The notes: generated by a model not told the origin, from the sequence alone. 9,572 nt of DNA from Faecalibacterium sp. UBA1360 (GCA_002306375.1 DBRU01000114.1:1-9572); one strand, 5' to 3'. Positions 1-7,153 are shown, numbered from the stretch's first letter. A program made the numbers and translations.

Positions 1-125
1 TCGGGGGAGGCAGTCTGCTCCGCAGCTTCGGAGGAAGAATCGTCCTTCTGGCAGCCGGTCAGGCAAAGGCTGAAGGCGGCGGCCGTCAACAGCGCGGCGC
101 AGCGGGTGGTATTTGTCAGTTTCAT
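1..125 (-). CDS. Lipoprotein, N-terminal part only (runs off the window)
   Basis: Only the first 41 codons are in the window. Read on the minus strand from ATG at 125-123, the protein begins MKLTNTTRCAALL and has a short basic n-region, a hydrophobic stretch (about residues 9-23) and a lipobox Leu-Thr-Gly-Cys with the lipidated cysteine at residue 25. After the cysteine comes a Ser/Glu/Ala/Asp-rich linker, as is usual before the folded domain of substrate-binding or other surface lipoproteins. A ribosome binding site AGGAGA (complement of 131-136) lies about 6 bases before the start. The mature protein should be anchored to the outer face of the membrane after Lgt and signal peptidase II processing. 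Its function cannot be told, because the folded domain is outside the window. It is divergent from the DUF896 gene. Confidence 0.85.
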   Translation of the reverse strand, partial: MKLTNTTRCAALLTAAAFSLCLTGCQKDDSSSEAAEQTASP

Positions 126-162
126 GGGTCTCTCCTGTCTTGTTTGAAATAGATACCACACC

Positions 163-191
163 ATTATACATCATTTTTCAAAAATGTACAG
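163..191 (-). promoter_or_regulatory. Promoter of the lipoprotein gene
   Basis: On the minus strand a perfect -10 box TATAAT lies at 168-163, about 38 bases upstream of the lipoprotein start codon. The -35 position at the usual 17-base spacing (191-186) reads CTGTAC, a poor match to TTGACA, so the promoter may need an activator. The spacer contains the palindrome at 172-186. Confidence 0.6.
172..186. repeat. Perfect 15-base palindrome in a divergent promoter region
   Basis: CATTTTT and AAAAATG are exact inverted copies around a single central C. The element fills the spacer of the minus-strand promoter and sits between the two divergent -10 boxes (163-168 and 222-227). It could be an operator for the lipoprotein gene, the DUF896 gene or both. 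It is AT-rich, so a chance palindrome is possible. Confidence 0.4.
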
Positions 192-198
192 CACAACA

Positions 199-227
199 TT
201 CCAATTTTTACGGGTCTGTGCTATACT
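199..227 (+). promoter_or_regulatory. Extended -10 promoter of the DUF896 gene
   Basis: TATACT at 222-227 is preceded by TGC, giving an extended -10 element. The -35 region at 17-base spacing (TTCCAA, 199-204) matches TTGACA weakly, which the TGn extension can offset. Transcription would start near 234, giving a leader of about 45 bases to the ATG at 278. Confidence 0.6.
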
Positions 228-277
228 GAAAACCAGTCCGCATGACCGCGGAATTGGTTTGGAAAGGGAAATCCGTT

Positions 278-496
278 ATGAATCAGAAAGAGATCGATCG
301 TATCAACGCTTTGGCGCGCAAGGCCAAGACCGAAGGCCTGAGCGCGCAGGAGATCGCCGAGCGCGACGAACTGCGCAAACGGTATATTGCCGACATGCGC
401 GCCGCCGTACAGGACCAGCTGGCCCACACGGTGGTGCTGCGCCCCGACGGCACCCGGGAACCGCTGCTGAAAAAGGACGTTGGCGGCAAAGGCTGA
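278..496 (+). CDS. DUF896 (YnzC-type) small protein
   Basis: A 72-residue protein beginning MNQKEIDRINALARKAK. It fits the DUF896 family (Bacillus YnzC and relatives): an N-terminal helical hairpin with the family pattern I-x-R-I-N-x-L-A-x-K-A-K (residues 6-17), then a second helix rich in Glu and Arg (about 23-38) with R-x-x-Y-I/L, then a short tail with DGTREP. Family members are cytosolic, about 70-80 residues long, and linked in Bacillus to the SOS/YneA neighbourhood, but no molecular function is established. The start at 278 is preferred over an in-frame ATG at 242 because GGAAAGGG (261-268) lies at proper spacing and family homology starts here. The 12 residues that the earlier start would add match nothing, and most of them would be encoded by the ribosome binding region. 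It appears to be a single-gene unit, since purA has its own promoter. Confidence 0.88.
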   Translation: MNQKEIDRINALARKAKTEGLSAQEIAERDELRKRYIADMRAAVQDQLAHTVVLRPDGTREPLLKKDVGGKG

Positions 497-513
497 ACGG
501 CGGGCCGCCCCGG

Positions 514-539
514 TATGCGCCTTGTATTTTGGGCGCATA
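514..539. repeat. Inverted repeat embracing the purA -35 box
   Basis: TATGCGCC (514-521) and GGCGCATA (532-539) are perfect 8-base inverted copies separated by 10 bases. The -35 hexamer TTGTAT (522-527) lies exactly in the loop. No T-run follows the right arm, so this is a poor terminator for the upstream gene and a better candidate for a repressor operator. It does not resemble the PurBox of Bacillus PurR. Confidence 0.5.
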
Positions 540-550
540 TCTGGTATAAT
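522..550 (+). promoter_or_regulatory. purA promoter
   Basis: TTGTAT (522-527), a 17-base spacer and a perfect TATAAT (545-550) preceded by TGG, so it is also an extended -10. It is one of the best sigma-A-type promoters in the window. Transcription should start near 557, leaving a leader of about 90 bases before purA. Confidence 0.8.
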
Positions 551-584
551 CATACACGGCGGCGTATCCCGGTTTGAACAAATC

Positions 585-600
585 GGTCCCCCCAGGGGCC
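585..600 (+). other. Small hairpin in the purA leader
   Basis: GGTCCC and GGGGCC can form a 6-bp stem (one G-U pair) around a 4-base loop, 35 bases before the purA ribosome binding site (GAGGT, 635-639). No T-run follows, so it is not an intrinsic terminator as it stands. It does not fit the purine riboswitch fold I know. It may be structural or chance. Confidence 0.25.
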
Positions 601-647
601 GGGCGGAAAAGGCTGTACAATTTGCTCTAAAAGCGAGGTAGTTATTT

Positions 648-1940
648 ATGCTTACTGCTATCACCGGCATCAACTGGGGCGACGAGGGCAAGGGCCGCAT
701 GGTGGACCTGCTCAGCCAGGATTATGACATCGTCGCGCGCTACCAGGGCGGCGACAACGCCGGCCACACCGTCAAGAACGAGCGCGGCAAGTTTGTTCTG
801 AACCTGATCCCCTCGGGCATCCTTCGCCCCGAGGTCGTCTGCGTCATGGGCGGCGGCATGGTCATCGACCCGGTCCACCTGGAAAAGGAGATCGCCGCTT
901 TGCGGGAACAGGGCGTGGAGATCACCCCCGCCAACCTGAAAATTTCCGACCGCGCCACCATCACGATGCCCTTCCATGTGGACCAGGACGGCCTGGAAGA
1001 GGCCCGCCTGGCCAAGACCGGCGCTCAGTTCGGCTCCACCAAACGGGGCATCGCCTACACCTACGGCGACAAGTTTATGAAAAAGACCCTGCGCATGGGC
1101 GACCTGGTGCACATGGACGCCGGCGTGCGCAAGCGCCTGGAGACCATCGTCGAGTCCAAGAACCTGACCATGGAATCCATCTACGGCCAGAAGCCTGTCA
1201 GCGTGGAGGAGATGTGGGCCTGGTGCGAGCATTACTCCGCCGCTTTCAAGGACTACATCTGCGACGTGGGCGACTACCTGGCCCAGGCCGACGACGCCGG
1301 CAAGAAGATCATGTTCGAGGCCCAGCTGGGCGCTCTGCGCGACATCGACTACGGCATCTATCCCTACACCTCCAGCTCCAACACCATCAGCGCCTACGCG
1401 CCCATCGGCGCGGGCGTCCCGGGGCGCAAGCTGGATCTGTCCATCGGCATCATGAAGGCCTATTCCTCCTGCGTGGGCGAAGGCCCCTTCACGGCCGAGC
1501 TGGCCATGAGCGAGGCGGATAAGGACGTTCTGCGCGAGCACGGCCATGAATACGGCGCGGCCACCGGCCGTCCCCGCCGCGTGGGCCCCTTCGATGTGGT
1601 GGCCAGCCGCTACGGCGTGCAGTGCCAGGGCTGCGACGAGCTGGCCCTGACTTTGCTGGATGTGCTGGACTATATGCCCACGATCCCGGTGGTGGAGGCC
1701 TACCGCCTGGCCGACGGCACTGTGACCGGCCGGTTCCCCACGGGCAAGACGCTGGACGACGCCCAGCCCGTTGTCAAGGAGCTGCCCGGCTGGCACTGCG
1801 ACATCACCGCCGTGCGCAAGTACGAGGACCTGCCTGCCGAGACCCGCGCCTATGTGGAATACCTGGAGCAGGCCGTGGGCTGCCACATCAAGTATATCTC
1901 GGTGGGTCCCGAGCGGGACGCCTGCATCGTGCGGGACTGA
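648..1940 (+). CDS. purA: Adenylosuccinate synthetase (divergent clostridial subtype)
   Basis: PurA catalyses IMP + aspartate + GTP to adenylosuccinate, GDP and phosphate, the first committed step from IMP to AMP, in the cytosol. The 430-residue length is typical. Visible motifs: the phosphate-binding GDEGKG loop at 11-16 with the catalytic Asp12; GGDNAGHT at 34-41 with the catalytic His40; the IMP-binding stretch GSTKRGIA at 129-136, where the common form has TTGRGIGPAY; AQLG plus DIDYGIYPYTSSSN at 225-245; EYGAATGRPRR at 301-311 for aspartate/GTP binding; and a C-terminal GPERD at 420-424 where GPDRD is usual. The GSTK and AQLG variants match a subtype I recall from clostridia. ATG at 648 follows GAGGT at 635-639. 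The gene ends with tandem TGA TAA stops and an intrinsic terminator follows. PurB, the partner that releases fumarate, is not in this window. Confidence 0.96.
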   Translation: MLTAITGINWGDEGKGRMVDLLSQDYDIVARYQGGDNAGHTVKNERGKFVLNLIPSGILRPEVVCVMGGGMVIDPVHLEKEIAALREQGVEITPANLKISDRATITMPFHVDQDGLEEARLAKTGAQFGSTKRGIAYTYGDKFMKKTLRMGDLVHMDAGVRKRLETIVESKNLTMESIYGQKPVSVEEMWAWCEHYSAAFKDYICDVGDYLAQADDAGKKIMFEAQLGALRDIDYGIYPYTSSSNTISAYAPIGAGVPGRKLDLSIGIMKAYSSCVGEGPFTAELAMSEADKDVLREHGHEYGAATGRPRRVGPFDVVASRYGVQCQGCDELALTLLDVLDYMPTIPVVEAYRLADGTVTGRFPTGKTLDDAQPVVKELPGWHCDITAVRKYEDLPAETRAYVEYLEQAVGCHIKYISVGPERDACIVRD

Positions 1941-1941
1941 T

Positions 1942-1951
1942 AAGGATCCTT
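1942..1951. repeat. 10-base palindrome directly after purA
   Basis: AAGGATCCTT is perfectly self-complementary and begins within the second of the tandem purA stop codons. It has no loop, so it is not an RNA terminator hairpin. A DNA-binding site is possible, as is chance. Confidence 0.2.
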
Positions 1952-1974
1952 CGCAACAACCAAACATGACTCGG

Positions 1975-2010
1975 CGCAGCGGACCCGCCCCGGCGGTTCC
2001 GCTGCGTTTT
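1975..2010 (+). terminator. Intrinsic terminator after purA
   Basis: CGCAGCGGA (1975-1983) pairs perfectly with TCCGCTGCG (1998-2006). The stem can continue inward with CCGC/GCGG around a CCCG loop after one mismatch, and TTTT follows at 2007-2010. The stem is strong but the T-run is short, so some readthrough is plausible. Only 41 bases separate it from the start codon of the transporter gene, and I see no promoter in that space. Confidence 0.75.
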
Positions 2011-2051
2011 AAGACGGAGCCAAAATCAAAAGGGGAGGGGACCCGCATTTC

Positions 2052-3263
2052 ATGACCCAATGGCTGATACGCCTGTTCATCAAAGACAAAGACGCCACCT
2101 CTGACCCGGCGGTGCGCGCGGCCTACGGCAACCTGGCCTGTGTGGCCGGCATCGTATGCAACCTGCTGCTGTTTGCGGGCAAGTTCACGGTGGGCGCGCT
2201 GTTCGGCAGCGTGGCCATCACGGCGGACGCCGTCAACAACCTGTCCGACGCCGGTTCCAGCGTGGTCAGTCTGCTGGGCTTCCGTCTGGGTGCGCGCCCG
2301 GCGGACGACCGCCATCCCTTTGGTCACGCCCGGTACGAATACCTGGCCGGCCTGGCCGTATCGGTGATGATCCTGGTCATCGGTTTTGAGCTGTTCAAAG
2401 AAAGTGTGCTCAAGCTCGTCACCCCCACGCCGGTGGAATTCGGCGCGCTGTCTGCCGCCGTGCTCATCGCCTCCATCCTCGTCAAGCTGTGGATGTCGCT
2501 GTTTTATAAGCGGGTGGGCGCCCTCATCGGTTCCGAGACGCTGGCCGCCACCGCCGCCGACGCCCGCAACGACGTGGTGTCTACGGCCGCCGTGCTGGCG
2601 GCGGGCCTGGCGGTATCCCTGACCGGCATCGACCGCATCGACGGCGCGGCCGGCCTGGCTGTGGCGGCCTTCATTTTATACAGCGGCGTGGGCCTCGTGC
2701 GCGAGACCATCGACCCGCTGCTGGGGGCCGCCCCCGATCCCGAGCTCATCGCCGAGATCGAGCGCCGCGTTCTCGAATACCCCGGTGTTCTGGGCATCCA
2801 TGACCTGCTTTTGCATGACTACGGCCCCGGCAATCGCCTGGCCAGTTTCCATGTGGAGATGTCCGCTTCGGACGACGTGCTGCAAAGCCACGACGTCATC
2901 GACAACATCGAGCGGGACCTGGCCCGGGAGCTGGGCCTGATCGTCACGATCCACTACGACCCCGTGGTGGTCAACGACGCCCACGCCAACGAACTGCGGG
3001 ACTTCCTGCGCCAGACCGCCGCCCGGCTGGACCCGGCCGCCGCCATCCATGACCTGCGCATCGTGCCCGGGGCCAGTCACACCAACGTGGTGTTCGACTG
3101 TGCGGTCCCGCCCGACCAGCTGGCCCCCAAAGGCAGGCAGGGCGCGGCCCTGGTCAGCGCCCTGCGGGAAGCCGTGCGCCAGCGCTGGCCCGATCATTTC
3201 TGCGTCATCAAGCTGGAATCCAACTACGGCGCGGCCCAGATGGACCCCGACGCCTCCCGCTGA
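2052..3263 (+). CDS. Cation diffusion facilitator transporter, probably manganese type
   Basis: A 403-residue membrane exporter of the CDF family, which moves divalent metals out of the cytosol in exchange for protons and works as a dimer. Hydrophobic segments start at about residues 28, 47, 97, 131, 175 and 197, giving the usual six helices. The transport-site motif in TM2 is N62-x-x-x-D66 (within ADAVNNLSDAGSS) and in TM5 is D170-x-x-x-D174 (within AADARNDVVST). Zinc exporters such as FieF have Asp at the first TM2 position and His at the first TM5 position. The Asn/Asp pattern without His is the one I associate with MntE-like manganese exporters, so Mn2+ is the likely cargo by inference. 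Residues from about 223 form the cytosolic dimerisation domain, followed by an unusual extra segment of about 95 residues. AGGGGAGGGG at 2031-2040 is the ribosome binding site. The malic enzyme gene begins 37 bases after the stop. Confidence 0.92.
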   Translation: MTQWLIRLFIKDKDATSDPAVRAAYGNLACVAGIVCNLLLFAGKFTVGALFGSVAITADAVNNLSDAGSSVVSLLGFRLGARPADDRHPFGHARYEYLAGLAVSVMILVIGFELFKESVLKLVTPTPVEFGALSAAVLIASILVKLWMSLFYKRVGALIGSETLAATAADARNDVVSTAAVLAAGLAVSLTGIDRIDGAAGLAVAAFILYSGVGLVRETIDPLLGAAPDPELIAEIERRVLEYPGVLGIHDLLLHDYGPGNRLASFHVEMSASDDVLQSHDVIDNIERDLARELGLIVTIHYDPVVVNDAHANELRDFLRQTAARLDPAAAIHDLRIVPGASHTNVVFDCAVPPDQLAPKGRQGAALVSALREAVRQRWPDHFCVIKLESNYGAAQMDPDASR

Positions 3264-3300
3264 CCCGCCATCCCTTTTATACAAGAAAGGAAGTTGCTTT

Positions 3301-4472
<1,172 letters not shown>

Positions 4473-4476
<4 letters not shown>

Positions 4477-5321
4477 GCGTGCGTGAACTCAAGGCCGGCG
4501 CCATCACTCGCGCGGTGGAACAGCTGTGCCTGCGGGCCAACCTGACTTTGCCCGACGACGTGCACAACGCCATGCAGCGCGCCCAGGACGCCGAGCCCTG
4601 GCCCCTGGCCAAACAGACGCTGGGCCTTTTACGCCAGAACGAGCAGGATGCCCTGGCCAAAAATCTGCCCATCTGCCAGGACACCGGCATGGCCTGCGTG
4701 TTTATCGAACTGGGGCAGGACGTGCACATCACCGGCGGAGCCCTGCGCGACGCCGTCAACGAAGGCGTGCGCCGCGGCTACGTGGGCGGATACCTGCGCA
4801 AAAGCATCACCGGCGACCCGCTGCGCCGCCGAAACACCGAGGACAACACCCCGGCCTTTCTGACCGTGGACCTGGTCCCCGGCGATCGGTGCCGCATCAC
4901 GGTGGCGCCTAAAGGCGCCGGCAGCGAGAACATGAGCCGCCTGGGCATGCTCAAGCCCGCCGACGGTGTGCAGGGCGTCAAGGACTTTGTGCTCGAGACC
5001 GTGCGCCTGGCCGGGTCCAATCCCTGCCCGCCCATCGTGCTGGGCGTGGGCGTGGGGGGCAGCTTTGACAAGTGCGCCGCTTTGGCCAAGCATGCCCTGC
5101 TGCGCGGGCTGGATATCCCCAATCCCGACCCGTACTATGCTTCGCTGGAATGGGAACTGTGCGATGCTATCAACGCCCTGGGCATCGGGCCCCAGGGCTT
5201 TGGCGGGGCCACCACCTGCCTGGGCGTGGCCATCGAGCAGGCGCCCACCCATGTGGCCTGTTTGCCCGTGGCGGTCAACATCAACTGTCACGTCACCCGC
5301 CGCGCCAGCGCCGAGCTGTAA
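4473..5321 (+). CDS. Class I fumarate hydratase (or tartrate dehydratase) alpha subunit
   Basis: The 282-residue alpha subunit of a two-subunit [4Fe-4S] hydro-lyase that interconverts fumarate and malate. Three cysteines sit where the family places its cluster ligands: Cys68 in PICQDTG, Cys185 in GSNPCPP and Cys249 in GGATTCLGV. KGAGSEN (147-153) and the glycine-rich GVGVGGSFDKCA (191-202) are further family hallmarks. Such clusters are oxygen-labile, which fits an anaerobe. The ATG overlaps the malic enzyme stop (ATGA at 4473-4476). The closely related L(+)-tartrate dehydratase cannot be excluded by sequence alone, but pairing with malic enzyme favours fumarate/malate as substrate. The beta subunit follows 35 bases downstream. 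Confidence 0.92.
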
Positions 5322-5356
5322 GCGCCCCGCGCGCAACAAAAAGGGAGGAACGGCAC

Positions 5357-5914
5357 ATGCAGTACCAGCTCAATACGCCCCTGACCCGCGAAGCCCTGGC
5401 TCCGCTGCGAGCGGGGGACACGGTGCTTTTGTCCGGCACCGTCTACACGGCCCGCGACGCCGCCCATGCCCGCATGATGGAACTGCTGGACAAGGGCGAA
5501 GCGTTGCCCTTTGACATCGCCGGGGCCGCCGTCTACTATGTGGGCCCCACGCCCGAACGTCCGGGGCAGGTCATTGGCGCGGCGGGCCCCACCACGGCCG
5601 GCCGTATGGACAAGTTTACCCCCCGCCTGCTGGATCTGGGCCTTGCCTGCATGATCGGCAAGGGCAAACGGGACCAGGCGGTCAAGGCGTCGGTGGTCAA
5701 GAACGGCGCGGTGTACCTGGCTGCCCTGGGCGGCGCGGGCGCGCTGATGGCCGCCAGCATCGAAAGCTGCGAGATCATCGCCTGGCCGGATCTGGGGTGC
5801 GAGGCCGTGCGCCGCCTGCGCGTGCGGGACATGCCCCTGACCGTGCTGCTGGACGCCCACGGGGGCGACTTGTACCAAAGCGGCCCCGAAGCCTATTTGC
5901 AAAGCCTGGTTTGA
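5357..5914 (+). CDS. Class I fumarate hydratase (or tartrate dehydratase) beta subunit
   Basis: The 185-residue beta subunit, equal to the C-terminal domain of single-chain class I fumarases, which completes the active site with the alpha subunit. Family features: LLSGTVYTARDAAHARM (24-40) with His37, GPTTAGRMD (77-85), IGKGKR (100-105), GGAGAL (125-130) and a Trp-Pro-Asp-Leu-Gly-Cys-Glu-Ala run (143-150). The start at 5357 is chosen because GGGAGGAA (5343-5350) lies 6 bases before it and homology starts here. The frame is open upstream to 5072, but only as a shadow of the alpha gene. A consensus -35 box for the next tRNA overlaps its last codons, and no terminator lies between this gene and that tRNA. 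Confidence 0.92.
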   Translation: MQYQLNTPLTREALAPLRAGDTVLLSGTVYTARDAAHARMMELLDKGEALPFDIAGAAVYYVGPTPERPGQVIGAAGPTTAGRMDKFTPRLLDLGLACMIGKGKRDQAVKASVVKNGAVYLAALGGAGALMAASIESCEIIAWPDLGCEAVRRLRVRDMPLTVLLDAHGGDLYQSGPEAYLQSLV

Positions 5915-5939
5915 CAAACGCCGCCGGGCTTGCTACACT
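5911..5939 (+). promoter_or_regulatory. Promoter of tRNA-Leu(UAG)
   Basis: Perfect TTGACA (5911-5916), a 17-base spacer and TACACT (5934-5939) preceded by TGC. The -35 box overlaps the stop codon of the fumarase beta gene (5912-5914). Transcription should start near 5946, giving a tRNA 5' leader of about 40 bases. Confidence 0.85.
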
Positions 5940-5960
5940 GATAAAGCATCCGATCCACCT

Positions 5961-5979
5961 GCCGCCGCGCCGCGGCGGC
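5961..5979 (+). other. GC-only hairpin in the tRNA-Leu(UAG) 5' leader
   Basis: GCCGCCGC and GCGGCGGC form a perfect 8-bp stem with a GCC loop. It ends 6 bases before the mature tRNA 5' end (5986), inside the leader that RNase P removes. It has no following T-run and is not a terminator. A comparable hairpin lies in front of the second tRNA-Leu. Confidence 0.6.
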
Positions 5980-5985
5980 GCCCAT

Positions 5986-6069
5986 GCGGATATGGCGGAA
6001 CTGGCAGACGCGCTGGTTTTAGGGTCCAGTGTCCATGACGTGCAGGTTCGATTCCTGTTATCCGCACCA
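5986..6069 (+). tRNA. tRNA-Leu, anticodon UAG
   Basis: An 84-base class II tRNA with CCA encoded. Acceptor stem GCGGATA (5986-5992) pairs fully with TATCCGC (6059-6065); discriminator A at 6066 is the leucine identity base; CCA at 6067-6069. Anticodon loop TTTAGGG (6018-6024) with TAG at 6020-6022 reads CUA and CUG. The long variable arm (about 6030-6041) has a GTC/GAC mini-stem, as expected for Leu. T arm GCAGG/CCTGT carries TTCGATT. The anticodon stem CTGGT/TCCAG has a U-U mismatch at pair 31-39 next to the loop, where related tRNAs have A-U. It may be read from its own promoter and also by readthrough of the fumarase operon. Confidence 0.95.
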
Positions 6070-6070
6070 A

Positions 6071-6108
6071 AAAAGCCTGCTGCGGCCATTGGCCGCAACA
6101 GGCTTTTT
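6071..6108. terminator. Strong bidirectional terminator after tRNA-Leu(UAG)
   Basis: AAAAGCCTG (6071-6079) pairs with CAGGCTTTT (6099-6107). After one C-A mismatch, TGCGGCC pairs with GGCCGCA around an ATT loop. Five T follow on the plus strand and six T on the minus strand, so it can stop both the tRNA transcript and the DUF362 gene coming from the right. It starts two bases after the tRNA CCA. Confidence 0.92.
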
Positions 6109-6110
6109 GC

Positions 6111-6147
6111 ATGAAAAGAAACGATGCCATGCGGGCGCCCATCGTTT
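6111..6147 (-). terminator. Terminator at the end of the DUF362 gene
   Basis: On the minus strand AAACGATG (6147-6140) pairs with CATCGTTT (6126-6119) around a 13-base loop, followed by CTTTTC. The stem begins inside the TAA stop codon. With the hairpin at 6071-6108 it makes a tandem pair of stops for minus-strand transcription. Confidence 0.55.
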
Positions 6148-7153
6148 ACTTTCCGGTTCCGAAGGGCACGACCCCTTCCACGGCCTTGGCCGCGTCGATA
6201 ACGGCGTCGCCGTTGTCCATGTCCACCAGCGTATATCGGTCGCAGCCCATGCCCAGCTCCTTCATGTAGGTCAGCTGGCGCAGGCCGTGGCGGCTCTCGA
6301 TGCGCTCCACCAGGTCGTGGCGGTCCTCCGGCCGCAGGGCGTACACCAGGTCCACCGACGCCTGGTCGATGGCCAGAATGTCCGGCGACGCCAGAATGCC
6401 GATGTCCGGCGTCACCACCGGCGCGGCGCTTACGCCCTCGCAGTCGCAGGACACCGACATGTTGCGCAGCACGTTCACATAGCAGATGTTCGGGGCAAAA
6501 TGGTCCGCCACCGCCTTGGCCGACTCGGTCATGCGTTCCATGAACTCCTCATTGGAGATGTCCCACTGATCGCTGGAGCCCGGGGTGGTGTGGATCATGG
6601 CTTTGCCCACGCGCCCGTCCGCGCAGCCGATGCCGATGTTTTTGCCCGAACCGCCGAACCCGCCCTTGGTGTGCCCCTTGAAGTGGGTCAGCACGAACAG
6701 CGAGTCATAGTCCAGGATGCCCCGGCCCATGGACATGGTGTCGAACCACTTGCCGCCCTGTACGGGCAGGTCGGTGGTGCCGTGTTCGTCCATGATGTCT
6801 ACGGGGCAGAAGTCCCACCCGTTGACCCGCAAGGTTTCCCGGTGCTGCCGGGTGGTGAAGCGGTCCCCGTCATAGTAGGTGTTGGTCTCCACGATGCAGG
6901 CCCCGGGCAGGTCCTTTTCCATCAGGGCCTGCACCCAGGGGCGGGGGATGATGTTGGGCCCGTGGGGTTCGCCGGTGTGCAGCTTGACGGCCACGCGCCC
7001 GCGCAGCGCGCCGCCGACCCGGGCAAAGGCCCGGCGCAGTCCCTCGGCGGATAAATCGCGGGTAAAGTAGACCGTCGCGGCGTCGCCGCTGCGCTGATCA
7101 TAGGGGATGTATCGGTCGCCGCCGGTACCGGGAACAGGGGATGGATTGGCCAT
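6146..7153 (-). CDS. DUF362 family protein without ferredoxin insert
   Basis: A 335-residue protein of the DUF362 family, whose biochemical role is not established; many members carry iron-sulfur ferredoxin motifs and are thought to be redox-related. Family features: THFKGHTKGGFGGSGKNIGIGC (start and end at 156 and 177), DGRVGKAMIH (179-188), CDCEG (236-240) and PDIGILASPDILAIDQAS (start 249, end 266). The members I know carry paired CxxCxxCxxxCP cluster motifs between the HxKGH region and CDC. Here that place is taken by a short TTPGSSDQWD link, so no classical cluster site remains. The start at 7153 has AGGAGGC (complement of 7161-7167) at good spacing. A longer open frame to 7324 runs through the promoter, terminator and part of a tRNA and is rejected. 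No signal peptide or membrane segment is seen. It is a single-gene unit between two inward-facing tRNA-Leu genes. Confidence 0.88.
   Translation of the reverse strand: MANPSPVPGTGGDRYIPYDQRSGDAATVYFTRDLSAEGLRRAFARVGGALRGRVAVKLHTGEPHGPNIIPRPWVQALMEKDLPGACIVETNTYYDGDRFTTRQHRETLRVNGWDFCPVDIMDEHGTTDLPVQGGKWFDTMSMGRGILDYDSLFVLTHFKGHTKGGFGGSGKNIGIGCADGRVGKAMIHTTPGSSDQWDISNEEFMERMTESAKAVADHFAPNICYVNVLRNMSVSCDCEGVSAAPVVTPDIGILASPDILAIDQASVDLVYALRPEDRHDLVERIESRHGLRQLTYMKELGMGCDRYTLVDMDNGDAVIDAAKAVEGVVPFGTGK

Noticed and set aside
242..277. Earlier ATG for the DUF896 protein
   Set aside because: It would add 12 residues with no family match, encoded largely by the ribosome binding region of the better start at 278.
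514..539. Intrinsic terminator for the DUF896 gene
   Set aside because: The stem is good but it is followed by TCTGG and a -10 box rather than a T-run; operator is the better reading.
557..647. Purine riboswitch or PurBox before purA
   Set aside because: No three-way-junction aptamer core and no PurBox-like CGAA pair are visible in the promoter or leader.
1941..2051. yybP-ykoY manganese riboswitch before the CDF gene
   Set aside because: The space is mostly filled by the terminator stem and lacks the conserved loop sequences I know for this class.
642..2327. Long open frame antisense to purA and the start of the transporter gene
   Set aside because: It is Gly/Ala/His/Val-rich, has no recognisable domain or ribosome binding site, and is explained by the GC-rich codon pattern of the sense genes.
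3049..3300. In-frame upstream extension of the malic enzyme
   Set aside because: It overlaps the end of the transporter gene, has no homology to malic enzymes, and a good ribosome binding site supports ATG 3301.
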